Source: Flavobacterium sp. GT3R68
GTDB lineage: Bacteria; Bacteroidota; Bacteroidia; Flavobacteriales; Flavobacteriaceae
Assembly: GCF_007109225.1 (NCBI RefSeq)
Contig: NZ_VJZK01000006.1
Coordinates: forward strand, 98,250-162,249
Length of the DNA: 64,000 nucleotides
Direction: 5' to 3'
The translations under genes were made by a program, and so were the position numbers. Each line of letters starts with the position of its first letter. Position 1 is the stretch's first letter. The notes below the pieces were generated by a model. That model saw only the letters and a program-made list of their open reading frames with translations. It was not told where the DNA came from and made no database searches. Positions 62,535-64,000 of the stretch are shown here, piece by piece.

Positions 62535-63728
62535 ATGCCAAAAGTTTCAAACAAAGGAAAACAAATGCCTGAGTCGCCAATCCGAAAATTGGTGCCCTAC
62601 GCAGAAATTGCGAAAAAGAAAGGAAATAAAGTATACCACCTGAATATTGGTCAACCGGATATCAAGACCCCGGAAGCGGCGATGAATTCGATTAAAAATC
62701 TTGACATAAAGGTTTTGGAATACAGTCATTCTGCCGGTTTTGAAAGCTACAGAACTAAATTATCCCAATATTATATCAACCATGGCCTGCCAATCAACGT
62801 AGCCGATATCATCATTACAACCGGTGGCTCGGAAGCATTGCTTTTTGCTATGGGGAGCACGATGGACCAAGGAGATGAGATCATTATTCCGGAACCGTTT
62901 TATGCTAACTATAATGGATTTTCAACAGCTTCAGGCGTAAAAGTAGTCCCGGTAATTTCCACTATTGAAACTGGATTTGCCTTACCTCCGATTGCAGATT
63001 TTGAAAAATTAATTACACCAAAAACAAAAGCTATCCTGATATGCAACCCTGGAAATCCAACAGGTTATTTGTATTCAAAAGAAGAAATGATGCAATTGGC
63101 AGAATTAGTTAAGAAGCATGATTTGTTTCTTATTGCTGACGAAGTATACCGTGAGTTTACTTATGATGGCGATGTGCATTATTCGGTGATGAATATTCCC
63201 GAATTGGAAGAACATGCCATTATGATTGATTCGGTTTCTAAAAGATACAGTATGTGTGGTGCCCGAATTGGCTGTATTGTTTCCAAAAACAAGGAACTTA
63301 TGGCTACGGCAATGAAATTTGCACAAGCCAGATTGAGTCCGCCTACCTTTGCCCAAATTGCAAGTGAAGCTGCTCTTGACACTCCTCAAAGTTATTTTGA
63401 TGAAGTAATTACTGAATATAGAGAGCGTAGAGACACTTTGATTACCGAATTGAATAAAATTGAAGGTGTAGTCGTAGCAAAACCTAAGGGTGCATTCTAT
63501 TGTATTGCTCAATTGCCTATTGATAATGCAGATAAATTTGCACAATGGTTATTGGAGTCATATGACTTGGATAAAGAAACAGTTATGGTAGCTCCAGCCG
63601 CGGGTTTTTATTCTACTCCGGGAGTTGGTTTAAACGAAGTCCGAATTGCTTATGTTCTTAAGAAAGAAGATTTGATCCGTTCTGTAGAAATTTTAAAAGA
63701 TGCGATAAGGGTTTACAATTCTAAATAG
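62535..63728 (+). CDS. PLP-dependent aminotransferase (class I, aspartate aminotransferase-like)
   Basis: This 397-residue fold type I enzyme has YHLNIGQPDIKTPEAA, LICNPGNPTGYLYS, LIADEVYREF and the PLP Lys in DSVSKRYSMCGARIGC. The final Arg motif VRIAYVL binds the substrate carboxylate. It probably transfers amino groups between aspartate or a related amino acid and 2-oxoglutarate; specificity cannot be read. GCAAATTTGC at 62507-62516 is a perfect palindrome next to its start. Confidence 0.92.
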   Translation: MPKVSNKGKQMPESPIRKLVPYAEIAKKKGNKVYHLNIGQPDIKTPEAAMNSIKNLDIKVLEYSHSAGFESYRTKLSQYYINHGLPINVADIIITTGGSEALLFAMGSTMDQGDEIIIPEPFYANYNGFSTASGVKVVPVISTIETGFALPPIADFEKLITPKTKAILICNPGNPTGYLYSKEEMMQLAELVKKHDLFLIADEVYREFTYDGDVHYSVMNIPELEEHAIMIDSVSKRYSMCGARIGCIVSKNKELMATAMKFAQARLSPPTFAQIASEAALDTPQSYFDEVITEYRERRDTLITELNKIEGVVVAKPKGAFYCIAQLPIDNADKFAQWLLESYDLDKETVMVAPAAGFYSTPGVGLNEVRIAYVLKKEDLIRSVEILKDAIRVYNSK

Positions 63729-63740
63729 TATTGAAAACAC

Positions 63741-63770
63741 AAAACCACTCAAATTGAGTGGTTTTTTTTT
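63741..63770 (+). terminator. Terminator of the aminotransferase gene
   Basis: AAAACCACTC (63741-63750) pairs with GAGTGGTTTT (63756-63765), followed by a T run. Confidence 0.85.
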
Positions 63771-63787
63771 ATTGCCATATTTAGATA

Positions 63788-63816
63788 AAAAAAGCCTCCA
63801 AACAAGAGGCTTTTTT
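63788..63816. terminator. Terminator of the partial type IX substrate gene
   Basis: GCCTC (63794-63798) pairs with GAGGC (63806-63810), flanked by A and T runs. It lies 15 bases after the stop of the minus-strand gene and can work in both directions. Confidence 0.75.
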
Positions 63817-63831
63817 ATTTTAATAAAATTG

Positions 63832-64000
63832 TTATCTCTTCATGGAGAAGTGTGCCTTGAATACTTTGACAACTCCTTCTTCTGTATAGTCTACACTAAA
63901 CCAGTAATCCGAGGATGGCATCAGCTGCCCGTTAAAAGTACCGTCCCAGCCAGTTGAATTAATCGGACTGAGCTGTTTAAGGAGTTTTCCGTAGCGGTCA
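63832..64000 (-). CDS. C-terminal end of a type IX type B substrate (5' end outside window)
   Basis: Read on the minus strand from 63999, the frame gives DRYGKLLKQLSPINSTGWDG, then FNGQLMPSSDYWFSVDY and the closing VFKAHFSMKR before TAA at 63834-63832. This is the end of the gliding-motility-associated (type B) sorting domain, similar to the end of the 946-residue protein at 1122. The gene continues beyond the window. It is too short to appear as a normal open frame, and nothing can be said about its main domains. Confidence 0.85.
   Translation of the reverse strand, partial: DRYGKLLKQLSPINSTGWDGTFNGQLMPSSDYWFSVDYTEEGVVKVFKAHFSMKR

Noticed and set aside
1..64000. tRNA or rRNA genes, CRISPR arrays, insertion sequences, prophage
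   Set aside because: I saw no cloverleaf-like sequences with CCA-type ends, no regular spacer repeats and no transposase, integrase or phage structural genes. The S24 repressor alone does not indicate a prophage because its neighbours are repair genes.

Overview
The window looks like a chromosomal segment of a Flavobacterium-like member of the Bacteroidota (Flavobacteriaceae). The evidence is low GC content, two type IX secretion type B C-terminal domains, one type A sorting domain, and many starts preceded by the Bacteroidota -7 promoter element TAnnTTTG. Purine-rich Shine-Dalgarno sites are mostly absent. I see no rRNA, tRNA, CRISPR array, insertion sequence or prophage. The assignment rests on sequence features read by eye, not on a database search.

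Layout. 1-4 kb: the end of a fibronectin-like protein, a small GspC/PilP-like protein and a large adhesin-like type IX substrate. 4.2-11.5 kb: a SnoaL-like protein, then a divergent damage-response cassette (self-cleaving LexA/CI-type repressor facing a Y-family polymerase, a short DnaE-type polymerase and an AlkB-like dioxygenase), then a duplicated membrane protein and a rhodanese. 11.6-17.2 kb: a secreted M4 metalloprotease, a MarR-nitroreductase-YceI operon with twin operators, and a second YceI. 17.2-22.6 kb: an ABC-2 permease fused to an M1 aminopeptidase, its ATPase, and an XRE/DUF2975 pair. 22.7-29.4 kb: a complete tryptophan operon, trpE-G-D-C-(F-B fusion)-A, preceded by an attenuator whose 18-residue leader peptide has three consecutive Trp codons. 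29.4-34.2 kb: a TetR-controlled tripartite efflux operon.

34.2-45.4 kb: housekeeping and small enzymes (YaaA, two SRPBCC proteins, a VOC protein, RluD, a PASTA protein, Ddl, CoaD, a PhnA-like protein, a DEAD-type helicase, an M14 peptidase, a Nudix protein, PyrE). 45.5-50.5 kb: a type I secretion cassette (C39 peptidase ABC exporter, HlyD-like adaptor, TolC-like channel) with no visible peptide substrate. 50.5-57.5 kb: BirA, RsfS, FtsH, a LUD protein, CdsA, Psd, an acyl-CoA-binding protein, a lipoprotein superoxide dismutase and a secreted unknown. 57.6-64 kb: ValS, a DUF1573 protein, a PDZ aspartyl protease, an aminotransferase, and the cut end of another type IX substrate.

Regulation is unusually readable. 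There are inverted-repeat operator candidates on the promoters of the repressor/polymerase, marR and tetR transcription units. Strong bidirectional hairpins separate convergent genes. Three dispersed copies of a hairpin repeat have covarying stems with a conserved bulged G. The most rewarding targets for follow-up are the trp attenuator and trpF-trpB fusion, the mutagenesis cassette, the orphan peptidase exporter and the hairpin repeat family.
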